Positions 9,135 to 20,190 are shown, numbered from the stretch's first letter. The stretch: 64,000 bases of DNA from Bog-257 sp963805985 (GCA_963805985.1 CAWDWG010000008.1:662962-726961); one strand, 5' to 3'. The notes: a model not told the origin generated them from the sequence alone. Numbers and translations: made by a program.

Positions 9135-12100
9135 ATGTCCGTCCACCACAAATCCGACGCCGAGATCATCGCGACCACGCACAACACGGCGCGGTTCTTC
9201 ACCGAACACCGCCAGGTCGCCACGGTCCTGCTACTCGCCACCTTCGCCTGGGGCTTATACGGCTATCACAAGATGCCCAAGCGCAAGGACCCGGACATTC
9301 CTGTGCGCGTCGCCATGGCGCAATGTAATTGGCCGGGCGCAACTGCGGAGCAGGTGGAGCAGTTGGTCACGCGCCCCATGGAGCAGGCGGCAACACAGAA
9401 CACCACCATCAAGCCGCACAGTCCGTCGAGCTTCGGCATTCGCTCCATGAGCTTTCCCGGCCTCGCCGTCGTCTATATCCAACTCGACGACAACGTCAAA
9501 GACAAGCAGAAGGAATTCAGCGACATCAACCTGAAGATGAATCAGGTGAACCTGCCGCGCGGCGCCGGACCCATCCAGTTCAACAGCAACTTCGGCAATA
9601 CCGCGGCGCTGATGCTCACCGTCGCCAGCCCCATCGCCACGCCAACTGAGATCGCGCTGCGCGCAAATCCCATTCGCAAGGCGATTGAAGAGACCCGCTC
9701 CCACCTGGCCAAGAACGCGCCGCAACCCCGAGTCAGCGTCATCTACGCGTTTCCGCTCACCGTCGCTGCCGGCCCGGTTCGCACCAACTTCGAGAACATT
9801 GCCGCGATCGCACAGCGCAACGGTACCCTCAAAGACCTGCACTTTTTCGACGGACCGGGCTACGTCGGCCTCGACGCCAGTACGCCCTTTGACGACGAGA
9901 CCATCCGTCAGCGCGGTCAGCAGATCATCCGAAACAATCTGCAGGCCTCGGAGCTCTACCCTGACGCGTGGCAGCCCGCCATCATTCGCAATCCCGCCGA
10001 CACCGAAGCCGAACTGGCCAAGGTCGCCGGCGCAAAGTACTCCTATCGCCAGCTCGACAACTACACGAACCTGATGCAGCGTACGTTGCAGGGCGTGCCG
10101 GAAACGTCCACCGTCTCGCGCTCCGGTGTGCTGTCCGAGCAGATTTATCTCGACTACTCCCAGCAGCGCCTGGCGCAATACGGATACGATCCTTCCAAGC
10201 TCAAAGACATCCTCAACGCGCAAAACATCACGCTGCCTGCCGGCTCGCTCGAGGTCGGTCCGCAGGACCTGGTCATCAATCCGTCGGGCCTGTTCACCGA
10301 AGCTCCGCAGATCGGCAACGTCATCATCGGCGTCTCGTCGTCGAACAGCCCGGTCTACCTGCGCGACCTGGTCGACATCTCGCGCACCTATCAGAGCCCG
10401 CCCACGTTCCTTAACTACCTCACCTACCAGGATAAGCAGGGGAACTGGGATCGCAGCCGTGCCGTCTCGGTCGCCATCAACATGCGCTCCGGCCAGCAGA
10501 TCGATCTCTTCGGACAGCATGTGAAAGAGAAGCTGGCCGCGCTCGCTCCCTACCTGCCCGACGATCTGGTCATCGTCCCAACCTCCAGCCAACCGGTACA
10601 GGTGAAAGAGCAGATCGATCTCTTCATGGACGCGCTCTATGAAGCCATCGGCCTGGTCGTCATCGTTTCCCTGCTGGGATTCTGGGAATGGCGCTCCGCC
10701 GATACTTGATGGCAATGTCGATCCCCATCACGCTGGCGATGACCTTCGGTGTGATCTACATCCTCGGCATCGATATCCAGCAGGTATCGGTAGCTTCGCT
10801 CATCATCGCGCTCGGCCTGCTGGTCGACGATCCCGTTGTCGCCGGCGATTCCATCAAGCGCATGCTCGCCGAGGGACATCCGCGCATCATCGCGCCCTGG
10901 CTGGGACCGACCAAGATCGAAGTTGCCATCCTCTACGCGACCATCACGAACATCGTCGCCTATCTGCCGTTCCTGATGATCACGGGAACCACCGGCGAGT
11001 TCATCTACAGCTTGCCGGTTGTGATGACCGTCGCGCTCGTCTGCTCGCGCTTGGCGTCGATGACCTTCGTTCCCTTGCTGGGCTATTACCTGCTGCGCCC
11101 CGGCAAGCCCGAGCCGTCGATTGAAGAGCGCCGCACCAAGGGCTTCACCGGCAAGTACGCGTCGGTCGCCAAGTTCGCCATGGAACACCGCTGGAAGGTT
11201 GCGATCGGCTCGCTGGCGTTCCTGGTGCTAGGCGCTTTCCTGTTCTCGCAATTGAAGACATCGTTCTTCCCCGACGATGTCCAGTACTGGTCCTACATCG
11301 ATGTCTGGCTGCCCAACGACGCCAACTTCGACGCGACTAATCGCGCCGCGCAACAAGTCGAACAGATTGTCCGCGAGCAGGCGGACCTGTATGGCAAACA
11401 GCATCCCGAGAAAGACGGCTCGCCCGCGCACATCCTGAAATATGTGACGACGTGGGTTGGCGGTGGAAGCCCTCGCTTCTGGTTCTCAGTCTCGCCGCAA
11501 CCCAAGCAGCTCAACTACGCGCAAGTGCTGGTGCAGTTGACGAACAAAGACTTCACTCCCGACTTTGTTACTCAGGTGCAGCCGGTCCTGACCGCAAAGG
11601 TACCCGGCGTGCGCTGCGACTTTCGCCAGCTGCAGACCAATCCCATCAATTATCCGGTGGAGATCCGCGTCGTGAGCGAGGCCGATGTCAGCTCCAACCC
11701 CCAGCGCAGCGCGCAGGACATCGCTACTCTGCGCAAGATCACATCGCAGGTGGAAGAGATTGTCCGCTCCGCTGCCGAGGCTCGCCGTGTGCGCAATGAG
11801 TGGATGAAGGACAGCTTCCAGGTCACACTGCAAGTCGATCCCGACCGCGCGAATCTCGCCGGCATTACCAATCTGGATGTCGCCAACTCCGCCACCAGCG
11901 CCATGAGCGGCAGCACCGTCACCACGCTGCAGGACGGCGATCAGAACATCCCCGTGGTCGCGCGCTTAAAGATGAACGAGCGAGCGCGGCTCTCCGACAT
12001 TCAAAATCTCTACGTGTACTCGCAATCATCGAACGACAACACCAAGATCCCTCTGGTCCAAATCTCCGACATCGATAAGAGCATGATGACCCAGCGCATC

Positions 12101-12841
12101 ATCCGTATCGATCAGTTCCGCGAGATGTCCATCTTCGCCTTCCCTCACGGCAATCACCTCGCATCGGAGATCACCAGCGTCGTTCTGCCCAAGCTCAAGG
12201 AATTCGAGAAGACCATGCCGCCGGGATACAAGATCGAAATCGGCGGCGAGTACAACAAGCAGCAGGACGGCTTCCGCAATCTGACCCTGGTCCTGGCTAT
12301 CTCGATCTCGATGATCTACCTCGCGCTGCTCTTCCAGTTCAACAACGCGGTCAAGCCATTCCTGGTGTTTGCTACCGCGCCCTACGGCGTCGCCGGCGCC
12401 ATCTTCGGTCTCTGGGTGATGAAAACCTCGTTCGGCTTCATGGCGTTTCTCGGAATCGTCAGCCTGATCGGCGTGATCATCAGCCACGTCATCGTGCTCT
12501 TCGATTTCATCGAGGAGATGCACGCCAAGGGCGAGCCGTTCGAAGAAGCCGTAATTGACGCCGGCATCATTCGTCTGCGCCCCGTAATGATCACGGTCAG
12601 CGCGACCGTGCTGGCCCTGTTCCCGCTCGCCATGCACGGCGGCCCTCTATGGCAGCCATTGTGCTATGCGCAGATAGGCGGCTTGACGGTCGCAACCTTC
12701 ATCACGCTGCTGATGGTTCCGGTGCTGTACGCCATCTTCGTTCTGGATCTCAAGATCCTCACCTGGGACATAAAGGAATCGCCAGAAGCGATAGAGGCTC
12801 AGCCAGTTACTTCAACAGCTACGCCCACCTCACACGCTTAA
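9135..12841 (+). pseudogene. RND-family efflux pump, interrupted by one frameshift near 10,690-10,706
   Basis: The inner-membrane proton-driven pump of the tripartite system. It lies in two frames: 9135-10709 ends '...LLGFWEWRSADT' and the overlapping 10688-12841 resumes '...LMAMSIPITLAMTFGVIY'. Joined, they give about 1,235 residues, the full length of an AcrB/MdtB-type pump (ACR_tran), with porter domains, a TM4 region ('ASLIIALGLLVDDPVVAGDSIKR') and the C-terminal half starting near 'KVAIGSLAFLVLGAFLF'. Removing two bases, or restoring one, near 10,700 repairs the frame. Both halves are otherwise intact, so this is either a recent mutation or a sequence error. The close relation is to the cation-multidrug branch with 'GFWEWRSA'. 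Confidence 0.82.
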
Positions 12842-13067
12842 GCAACCCCTCGCCGCAGCGACGATGCGGATCCTCTTGCAGCTGCCCGCCCGCTCGGCCG
12901 TCAACATCACTCTTGCATCGGCGATCGAAGTCGATTGGCATCAGTCTGTTACATCGTTATGCGAAATTAAGTTGACGCTCCTGCCAAAACAGAGGGAATA
13001 TTCATCCCGCGACACCGGGTCACCACACAGAGACCCGCGACTCCACAACGATCGCAAGGAGCCCGTC

Positions 13068-14369
13068 ATGGCCCGCTTCACACTGCGCTTTCACTCTCTC
13101 GCGTTCGCTTTCCCATTGCTTGTTTTGCTGACCACAATTACGACCGCACCGGCAGCGTCGCAGACCCTCAACGTCCTTCACACTTTCACCGGCGCTCAGG
13201 ACGGCGGCAATCCGGGCAGCGGCCTGACGATGGACGGGCACGGAAATCTCTACGGCACCACCTTGTTTGATGGTCTGGGATACGGAACGGTCTTCAAGCT
13301 GGCGCGTTCCGGATCAGGATGGGTGCTCACGCCGATCTACAGCTTTCATGGGTCCGATGGAGCGGGTCCCAACGGCGTGGTTTTTGGACCCGACGGAAAC
13401 CTCTATGGCACCACCGCGGCTGGCGGCGGGGGTAACTGTGGCGTCTCTGGTTATCAGGGATGTGGAACCATCTTTCGGCTGCAGCCTCCGGCTTCCGCCT
13501 GCAAGTCCTTCTCCTGTCCCTGGAACGAAACCGTTATCTACGAAGCCCAGGAGGACAAGGGCGTCTTCCTGTACGGCAACGTTACCTTCGATAAGGCCGG
13601 CAATCTGTATACGACCGTCTTCAACGGCGGTCCAATAGACGCGGGTTATGTGGTCGAGCTGACCCTCAACGGCGGCAACTGGTCCCACAAGATCATTTAT
13701 AATTTCGACCCCTTCGAGGGAGGTGGGGACGGATCCAATCCGGTCGCGGGCGTCATCTTCGACGCATCGGGTAATCTCTACGGCACTACCGTAGACTCCG
13801 GAGCCGGCGGTTGCGGCGTCGTCTACGAGTTATCGCCAAGTGGCTCGAACTGGACGGAAACCATCCTGCATGGCTTCTTAGCGGAACCTGACGGCTGCGA
13901 ACCTTACGCTCCGCTGGCCTTCGACGCGCACGGCAATTTGTGGGGTACGACATCCGATGTCGGCCCACAAGCAGGCGGAACGATTTTCGAATTCACTCCC
14001 AACAATGGCGGCTGGACGTTCTCAACTCAATGGGCATTCAGCGACGAAGGCGGGGGCGGACATGACCCGAGCGGACCGCTCGTCTTTGACGCGAGCGGCG
14101 ATATCTGGGGCACAACTGGTGACACCGGATGCTGTGGATTCGGCACCATTTTCGAGCTGACTCCCGTCAGCGGCGGCGGCTGGTCGGAAGACGTCCTGTA
14201 CTACTTCGAGGAGAGCGGCGCCGGCGCCAATCCCAACACCGGTTTGATCTTCGATGCCCAGGGCAATGCTTACGGCACAACCGGGCGCGGCGGCAACGAT
14301 TCCGATTGCAATGACTTTCCCGGTTGCGGCACGGTGTGGCAGCTCACAGGTTTAGGTGATCGCCACTAG
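13068..14369 (+). CDS. Secreted GloVer-repeat protein (TIGR03803-type)
   Basis: A 433-residue secreted protein made of Gloeo_Verruco repeats, most likely a beta-propeller-like fold. A signal peptide follows the ATG at 13068, which has AAGGAG 7 bp upstream; the open frame reaches further up but without signal features. Repeats of about 40-60 residues carry 'G.L..D..GNLYGTT...G..G.GTVF.L': for example 'GLTMDGHGNLYGTTLFDG', 'GVVFGPDGNLYGTTAAGG' and 'GVIFDASGNLYGTT'. It is the only member on the plus strand; the others lie in tandem at 58-64 kb. Function of the family is not known; surface or extracellular location is inferred from the signal peptide. Confidence 0.8.
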   Translation: MARFTLRFHSLAFAFPLLVLLTTITTAPAASQTLNVLHTFTGAQDGGNPGSGLTMDGHGNLYGTTLFDGLGYGTVFKLARSGSGWVLTPIYSFHGSDGAGPNGVVFGPDGNLYGTTAAGGGGNCGVSGYQGCGTIFRLQPPASACKSFSCPWNETVIYEAQEDKGVFLYGNVTFDKAGNLYTTVFNGGPIDAGYVVELTLNGGNWSHKIIYNFDPFEGGGDGSNPVAGVIFDASGNLYGTTVDSGAGGCGVVYELSPSGSNWTETILHGFLAEPDGCEPYAPLAFDAHGNLWGTTSDVGPQAGGTIFEFTPNNGGWTFSTQWAFSDEGGGGHDPSGPLVFDASGDIWGTTGDTGCCGFGTIFELTPVSGGGWSEDVLYYFEESGAGANPNTGLIFDAQGNAYGTTGRGGNDSDCNDFPGCGTVWQLTGLGDRH

Positions 14370-14414
14370 GTAAGCAAATTGAACTTCGGGTAGCGCCGGT
14401 CCCGGCCGGCTGTC

Positions 14415-14436
14415 CTGGCGGCGTCCCCGCCGCCAG
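14415..14436. terminator. GC-rich hairpin after the GloVer gene
   Basis: CTGGCGGCG (14415-14423), loop TCCC, CGCCGCCAG (14428-14436): a perfect 9-bp stem with a 4-nt loop, 46 bp past the stop at 14369. There is no T-run after it, so it may be a terminator without a U-tract or just one of the intergenic hairpin repeats. Confidence 0.4.
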
Positions 14437-14599
14437 CGACCTCCCGGGTATACGGAACGGATCACCGAAACACCCGGCCTGTCACAATCTCCGCTCGCGA
14501 CGACCACTGTTTCCTTCGTAGGTTATACTGCGGCTAAGCGGAAACTTCCCCCGGATCATCGCATCCACATAACTCAGTTCCGTTGTTGATCGGAAGCGA

Positions 14600-15592
14600 A
14601 TGGGCGACACGCTCCAATTCGTGGTTCACTACGGCTATGCCCTGCTCTTCGGCTGGGTACTGCTGGAGCAGGGTGGCTTGCCCATTCCGGCAACGCCTCT
14701 GTTGCTCGCCGCCGGAGCGCTCGCCGGACAGGGCCGCATGCACCTGGCCCTGGTGATCCTGATCGGTACTGCCGCCTGCCTCGGCGCTGATATCTTCTGG
14801 TATTCCTTCGGCAAGCGCCGCGGAGCGATCGTTTTAAATCTTCTTTGCCGCATCGCGCTGGAGCCCGATTCCTGCGTCCGCCGCACCGAAACCCGCTTCA
14901 GCAGGTGGGGAGCGCGCACCCTCCTGATCTGCAAGTTCATCCCAGGATTGAATACCGCTGCTCCTGCGTTGGCCGGGATGGTGAATCTTCCATACGGCCG
15001 CTTCCTGCTCTTTGATCTGATCGGCGGCTTGCTGTGGACGACCGGCTATTCCCTGCTCGGCTTCCTCTTCAGCAAACAGCTTGATCTCATCGCCCGCGAC
15101 GCTCACCTGCTTGGCGGCTGGCTGCTGGTCTTGTTCCTGACCGGAGTCGTCGCTTATGTGCTGCGTCGCTGGCGCCAACGCGAGCTCTTCATCAAACAGG
15201 TGAAAGGCGACCGTATCACTCCCGATGAACTGAAGCATCAACTGGAATCGGGCGAGCGGCCGGTGATCATCGATCTGCGCCATCCCCTGGATGTGCTGAC
15301 CGATCCGCGCACCTTGCCCGGAGCGCTGCAAATCGCGCCCGAAGATCTGACGTCGCGTCGCGGAGAGATCACGCGTGATGGCGAGATCGTCCTCTTCTGT
15401 ACTTGACCAAACGAAGCCACCAGCGCCCGTGTGGCGCTGCAACTCCGGAAGATCGGAATTCGTCGCGTGCGCCCGCTGCTGGGGGGCTTTCACGAGTGGA
15501 AGAGCCTGGGCTTTCCGCTGGTGGAAATCGCTCCGCCAGAGTCCGCTCCCGGCATCTCGACTCAACACCTTCCCGCCCAAGGCCGCGCGTAG
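14600..15592 (+). CDS. DedA-rhodanese fusion with in-frame TGA, probable selenoprotein
   Basis: The N-terminal 190 residues are a DedA/SNARE-associated membrane protein: 'LLFGWVLLEQGGLPIPATPLLLAAGAL', 'GADIFWYSFGKRRG' and 'ICKFIPGLNTAAPALAGM'. DedA proteins act in membrane lipid and proton-force homeostasis. From about 215 a rhodanese domain follows ('GDRITPDELKHQLESGERPVIIDLRHP'). The frame meets TGA at 15404-15406 right after '...EIVLFCT', then continues in the same frame as PNEATSARVALQLRKIGI...GGFHEW and ends with TAG at 15590. The TGA takes the place of the catalytic Cys: counted to the helix and following Gly, the loop length equals that of GlpE. A SECIS-like hairpin follows. Read through, it is 330 residues. 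The alternative is a Cys-to-stop mutation or an error. Confidence 0.68.
15421..15439 (+). promoter_or_regulatory. Candidate bacterial SECIS hairpin
   Basis: CAGCGCC (15421-15427), loop CGTGT, GGCGCTG (15433-15439): a perfect 7-bp stem with a 5-nt loop starting 14 nt after the TGA. The apical loop begins 21 nt after the TGA and has G as its second base. Both fit the published description of bacterial SECIS elements (loop about 16-37 nt downstream, G among the first two loop bases). It lies inside the rhodanese coding frame, as bacterial SECIS elements must. Confidence 0.55.
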
Positions 15593-16010
15593 AGAACTCA
15601 CCTCAATACTTGGCCGTTGCACACCTTCAACACTGATTCCTCGTAATCATGGTCGTGCGCACACAGCGCCGAAGAACCATCCTCAGTGGAAACGCGGAAC
15701 CACCATCCTAAGCAAAAATACGGCGAATACTACAAAGAATACTAACGATAAGTACACTGGTGCGCGTGACCAGCCACGCCTCGAGCTTCCCGGAGATAGA
15801 CCTTGTGCTCAGCAATGAAACTGGAGGTTGTGCTTACTCGGTTCACCGCGAACCCTGCTTTCCTTAAACGTGCACGCATTAATAGCCAGCACAGTCCTTG
15901 GGCCAGGAAGGCGGCAAAGGCTATTTCAACCCCCAGAGGCAATTGCTTGTATACGAAAGTCATGGCAATTAGAAAAACTGCCTGCAATTGACACCCGTTC
16001 AGAAGCGACC
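15593..16010. other. Gene-poor stretch between DedA-rhodanese and tamB
   Basis: No convincing gene. An 81-codon minus-strand frame at 15742-15987 (TTG start) encodes one hydrophobic segment ('FLIAMTFVYKQLPLGVEIAFAAFLAQGLCWLLM'-like), but it lacks a clear ribosome site and known similarity, so I do not call it. The part around 15710-15760 is A-rich and unlike the neighbouring coding DNA. Confidence 0.4.
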
Positions 16011-19000
16011 CTATGGCTTCCGCTTCCGAATCAACAAATCGAAGCTCACCACGCCGTTCTCATCGCGCAGCCCTTGCAGCGTGTATTCGCTGTTGATGTT
16101 GTATTCGAACTGAATGATCTCCTGCTCCGAGCGCGCCAGGTCGGTAACAATGGTAAACGTGACGTTACTGGTCACCTGTTGCTCAATCGTCAGCCGCGCA
16201 TTGGGATCGTTCTCCGGTCCGCCAAAGGCCGGATTGATGCGAATCGTGCTCCCGCCAAACAGCTTCGATACCCGGTTGTTCACCGCCTGGCTCAGCGCCG
16301 CTCCCAACAACGCCCCAGAGGCGTTCTCCGAAAGCCCGGGCGATGGACTCGCCCCCATGGCGTTTTCGGTTTGCGTAGAGCCAAAGGCCAGCAGCGAGAT
16401 GATGTCGTCGCTGGAGAGCGGAGGATCGGAACGATAGGTGGTGTTCAGCCGCTCCAGCGTTCCGTGCAATCCAATCGTGATGTCGTAGTCGCGCACCCGC
16501 GTCGTCGCCTCCACATCCAGCACCGGATCGATGTGCACCGGATTGGTGAAGGTAACGTCACCGCGCTCCAGGTGATACTTCGTGCCGCCCACTTTAAGGT
16601 CGCCCTCCGCGATGCTCACACGTCCCAGCAGCACCGGCCGTGAGGCCGTTCCGCGTAACCGCAGATCAATATCGCCGGAAAGTTTCGCCAGCGAGGTCTG
16701 CACCGTCAGCTCCGGTGAGGAAAGAATTCTGACCTCGAGGTGCAGATTGTTCAGCGGCGAGTTCGGGCTGGGAACGCTGGGCGGCGCCGACGCCTCCGCC
16801 AGGAAGAACTGCAGATCGGCGGAAGGAATCTGCGCAAAGCGCGTGACCGTGATGTTGCCGGCGAGCGACGCGTTCTGCATCGTTCCGGTCAGGCGCAGCG
16901 ACTGATCGGCGGTCACGCTGATTCCGGAATAGCGGAACCGAATGTCGTTCCCATCGGCGGTGAGGTTAAAGCCGAGGGTGCGCCCGAAGGTCAGAAAGCC
17001 ACCGAACTTCACATGCCCACCGCCGACGCGGCCGCTGAGGTTCTCGACCTCCAGCCGATCCTGATTGAAGACCAGGCTGCCATTCACATCGCCCAGCCCG
17101 GCCGGCAGATCGATCATCGAGAATCCTGCCTGCACCACATCGGCTCGTCCCGACATAACCGGATCTGCTGCCGTGCCTTTGATCGTGACATTGATGTTCA
17201 TAACACCGTAGGCAGTCAAGTCGGGATACAGCGTTGACGCCACCTTCAGGCTGAGCGAGCCATTGGCGCTCAGGTCTAGCGGCCGATCACCGGCCAGGCT
17301 TGCTGTGCCCGCAAGTGTGAAATGCGTGTCCTGGCTGACCAGCGTGCAGTGCTGGATGCTGACGGTTTTATTGGCCAGGCTCAGCTCCACCGGGCCGTCA
17401 GTCTTGATGGGGACGCGGTCCACCTCGACCGAAAACTGCTGCACCGTCAGATTGCCGCGCAACAGATGCGGCTGCTTCAGTGGGCCAGTCACTGTCGCCT
17501 GTCCGTCGAGCGACGCCGCGCGTGTCACCTGCGAGCGCATTGTTTCGGGTAGGAAGGCGTCGACATCGAGGTTCGCAAAGTTCAGCGTCGCAGTCATCGG
17601 CATGTCGCCTTCTAAATCCGCGCTGCCGTCGAGCGAGAACGTGGCTTTGGGGAAGGTCGAGCGCGCGGTCAGCGTCATCTGCCGCCCATGAGTAACGGCA
17701 TCGGCCTTCAGGTTGCCCAGCAAGTCGCCATTGAGCACCAGGTTATCGATCTGCAAATGCGCGTTGATCACCGGCTCATCCGCTGTCCCCGAGCCCTTCA
17801 CAGTGAAGTTGGCGACCCCGGCAGTTTGCAGATGCGGCGTTTGTGCCTCGGGAATATCGGCCAGATCGATACTCTGCCCCGTCAGGTCAAGTTTCATTTC
17901 CTTGCTGCGGAAGTTGTAAGCCGCCGATCCAACGACCGTGCCGCGCTTGGCCTGCAGATGGATCTCGTCGAGTTCCGCCGCGTGGTTGGCAAATTGAATC
18001 TTCGATGTGAGCGCAATGATCGGCCGCCCGCGCGCTTCCCCTTCAGTCAGCGAAAGCTGGCCGCGCCCGTGCGGATCGGCCTCGGTGCCCGCCGCTTGCA
18101 GTGTCAGGTTGAGCTTCCCGCTGATCTTGTAACTGGTGCCAAAGGCATGTTGGAACTCGGTGATGTCTCCATCGTGAATCGCAGCCTGAATCTTGAACTG
18201 CGAGTTCTCGTTGAAGTTTCCTTTGTCGAGCGCCGCCGAGCCGTCAACCGTGATCCGCGCGCTGCCTTCCTGAACCGTCGCGTGATGCACAGCAACAGCC
18301 GAAGGTGAATACTCCACATCCGCGGAAAATTGATCGATGTGAATTCTTCTTGGTGGTGCGGCCGGCGGCGGAACAGGTGCAGGCTCGGGCGTCGAACTCG
18401 AATGAAACCACGATTTGTGCGTGGCAACAGGCTTAGGACCTGGCTGTGCCGGAGCATTCGCCGTGGGAACATAAAGGTAAGTGAAATTCGTCGCCAGCAA
18501 GTGTCCGGCCACTTGCGGCGCGCGGAATCGGCCATTCAATGTTCCATCGAAGCTCACGGCGCCACTCAGTCCGATCGGCAGAGGCGCGTTGCCCATCGCC
18601 TTCAGCATCGGTTCAAACTCAGCGAGACTTGTGGTGTTGGCGCTCACCTTCAGGGCTGCTGATGTCTCGCTCAAGGCCCCGGACGCTTCGACATGCGACT
18701 GCGGTGTGTTCAACGTCAGAACAGCCAGATCGGTTCGTCCCGATCGCAGGCTGTATCGCCCGCGCAGATTTCCACTCACCGGCAATTGATTCGCCGCCGG
18801 CGCCCTCGGTGCAGTGATACCGAGCGCGAGATCGGCCAGCGTGTTGTCTAACGATTGCTTCCACGACAGATTCACCGTACCTGACACGCTGCCCGCCACA
18901 TTCAGCCTGTCCACCGGCACTTCCCTGCTCGAGATCATGCGGGCCAGCTCGTTCAGCGAGAAGCCGCTCAGCCGGAATCGCCCGGATCCTTCCTGCTGCG

Positions 19001-20183
19001 GGGTCATCGGTGCCGCACTCTGCGCAGGAGCCTTCGCTTTAGCTTGCTTGGTCACGCCGGCCGGCGGCCTGATGGGAGCACTCGGGGCCGGCGCGGAAAC
19101 TGCCGTCAGGTTCTTAATGTCCGCGTCACCGTTCAGCTGTCCGCCAAGCAGCCGCGCGGCAACCTTCGTCAGCTGAAGCCGGTCGTTGCTGAACGCGAAG
19201 TTCGAACTCACATTGGCTTTGCGCAAAGCGATCCCGGCATCGACGTAATCCAGGTCACGAATCGCAACGTGCCCGTTTGACTCAGGCCCGGCCGCGCTCG
19301 AGTAGCCGCCTGAACCATCGATTGCCAGCGTTCCTCCGCGCACCTGATTCACGCGCGTCACCGCTCCCAACTCCGTGGCTTGGATCGAGCTCGTGTATGT
19401 CAGCTGAATCTCAGGATTGTTGAAGTCCGTAATCTTCCCCGAGGCTTGTAGCGACGAAGATTCCGAGGTCAGCTTCAGCGACTTGATCTCCGCCTGGTTA
19501 TGCTCCAGGCTGAACTGCAAATCGGCCTGCGCAGCCACATCACGAAAATCCTGATAGCGGACGTCCATCTTGCCGACCTCGACGCTGCCATCGAAGCGCT
19601 GAGCGCCGCCATCGTAAGTCATCGATGCGATTACGTCGTTCACTGAGAAATCCAGGGGCAGCTTACGCTCGTTGAGCAGCAGCATGCCGTCGCGCAAATC
19701 GGCGCGGGCTATCGCCAGGTCGAACAGCTCCTGCACCGGCGTCTTGTTGCTTACAACTTTGATCTTCGGTTCCGGCGCATTGGTCTTGCCGTCGGGATAC
19801 ACGATGACGTGAATGACCGGACGTTGCAGCCGCAACTGCTCCACGCTGAACTGCCGCTGGAAATACGAGATGATGTGCAGCCGAACCAGCATGTGATCAA
19901 CGTGGACATAGGGCAGCTCGCCCTGCGGCTCGAGTCCGTGGATCGTCAGATCATCGGCTTCGAACGCCCACTGTGACAGGTTCCAACGGAAGGCTGCCAT
20001 CTCCACGCGGCCACCGGTCGCATCTTCGATCGACGCAATCACCTTGCGACGAACGAAGTCCGCAAAACTGGCGCTGCGCAAGTACGCGGCCAGCGACACA
20101 AAACCGGCAAGCAACACGACTCCTATCGTCAGGCCGATCCACAGCCGCCGATGCGAACGCCGCTTTTTGACTTCTTCCGTCAT
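16011..20183 (-). CDS. tamB: TamB-like translocation/assembly module protein
   Basis: A very long envelope protein (1,390 residues) with one N-terminal membrane anchor (about 14-34, 'LWIGLTIGVVLLAGFVSLAAYL') and a periplasmic rod of AsmA/TamB-type beta repeats. The C-terminal 350 residues match the TamB (DUF490) domain: 'FTNPVHIDPVLDVEATTRVRDYDITIGLHGTLERLNTTYRS', then 'DDIISLLAFG' and 'RLTIEQQVTSNVTFTIVTDL'. In well-studied bacteria TamB pairs with TamA and takes part in outer-membrane protein insertion and lipid transfer between membranes. Here it is the last gene of a three-gene run behind a BamA/TamA-like barrel and a SurA-like protein (7-bp gap). A Pro/Ala-rich linker near residues 370-400 and another near 575-605 are typical low-complexity inserts. 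Confidence 0.88.
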   Translation of the reverse strand: MTEEVKKRRSHRRLWIGLTIGVVLLAGFVSLAAYLRSASFADFVRRKVIASIEDATGGRVEMAAFRWNLSQWAFEADDLTIHGLEPQGELPYVHVDHMLVRLHIISYFQRQFSVEQLRLQRPVIHVIVYPDGKTNAPEPKIKVVSNKTPVQELFDLAIARADLRDGMLLLNERKLPLDFSVNDVIASMTYDGGAQRFDGSVEVGKMDVRYQDFRDVAAQADLQFSLEHNQAEIKSLKLTSESSSLQASGKITDFNNPEIQLTYTSSIQATELGAVTRVNQVRGGTLAIDGSGGYSSAAGPESNGHVAIRDLDYVDAGIALRKANVSSNFAFSNDRLQLTKVAARLLGGQLNGDADIKNLTAVSAPAPSAPIRPPAGVTKQAKAKAPAQSAAPMTPQQEGSGRFRLSGFSLNELARMISSREVPVDRLNVAGSVSGTVNLSWKQSLDNTLADLALGITAPRAPAANQLPVSGNLRGRYSLRSGRTDLAVLTLNTPQSHVEASGALSETSAALKVSANTTSLAEFEPMLKAMGNAPLPIGLSGAVSFDGTLNGRFRAPQVAGHLLATNFTYLYVPTANAPAQPGPKPVATHKSWFHSSSTPEPAPVPPPAAPPRRIHIDQFSADVEYSPSAVAVHHATVQEGSARITVDGSAALDKGNFNENSQFKIQAAIHDGDITEFQHAFGTSYKISGKLNLTLQAAGTEADPHGRGQLSLTEGEARGRPIIALTSKIQFANHAAELDEIHLQAKRGTVVGSAAYNFRSKEMKLDLTGQSIDLADIPEAQTPHLQTAGVANFTVKGSGTADEPVINAHLQIDNLVLNGDLLGNLKADAVTHGRQMTLTARSTFPKATFSLDGSADLEGDMPMTATLNFANLDVDAFLPETMRSQVTRAASLDGQATVTGPLKQPHLLRGNLTVQQFSVEVDRVPIKTDGPVELSLANKTVSIQHCTLVSQDTHFTLAGTASLAGDRPLDLSANGSLSLKVASTLYPDLTAYGVMNINVTIKGTAADPVMSGRADVVQAGFSMIDLPAGLGDVNGSLVFNQDRLEVENLSGRVGGGHVKFGGFLTFGRTLGFNLTADGNDIRFRYSGISVTADQSLRLTGTMQNASLAGNITVTRFAQIPSADLQFFLAEASAPPSVPSPNSPLNNLHLEVRILSSPELTVQTSLAKLSGDIDLRLRGTASRPVLLGRVSIAEGDLKVGGTKYHLERGDVTFTNPVHIDPVLDVEATTRVRDYDITIGLHGTLERLNTTYRSDPPLSSDDIISLLAFGSTQTENAMGASPSPGLSENASGALLGAALSQAVNNRVSKLFGGSTIRINPAFGGPENDPNARLTIEQQVTSNVTFTIVTDLARSEQEIIQFEYNINSEYTLQGLRDENGVVSFDLLIRKRKP

Positions 20184-20190
20184 CGTGGTT

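Noticed and set aside
9255..10715. 486-codon minus-strand frame opposite the RND gene
   Set aside because: Shadow of the pump gene; no motifs.
15404..15406. TGA as a simple end of the DedA protein
   Set aside because: The rhodanese domain would be cut in its active-site loop, while the same frame completes it for 62 more codons, and a SECIS-like hairpin follows.
15742..15987. 81-codon minus-strand frame with one hydrophobic segment
   Set aside because: TTG start, no ribosome site, no similarity that I recognise; left as an uncalled frame.
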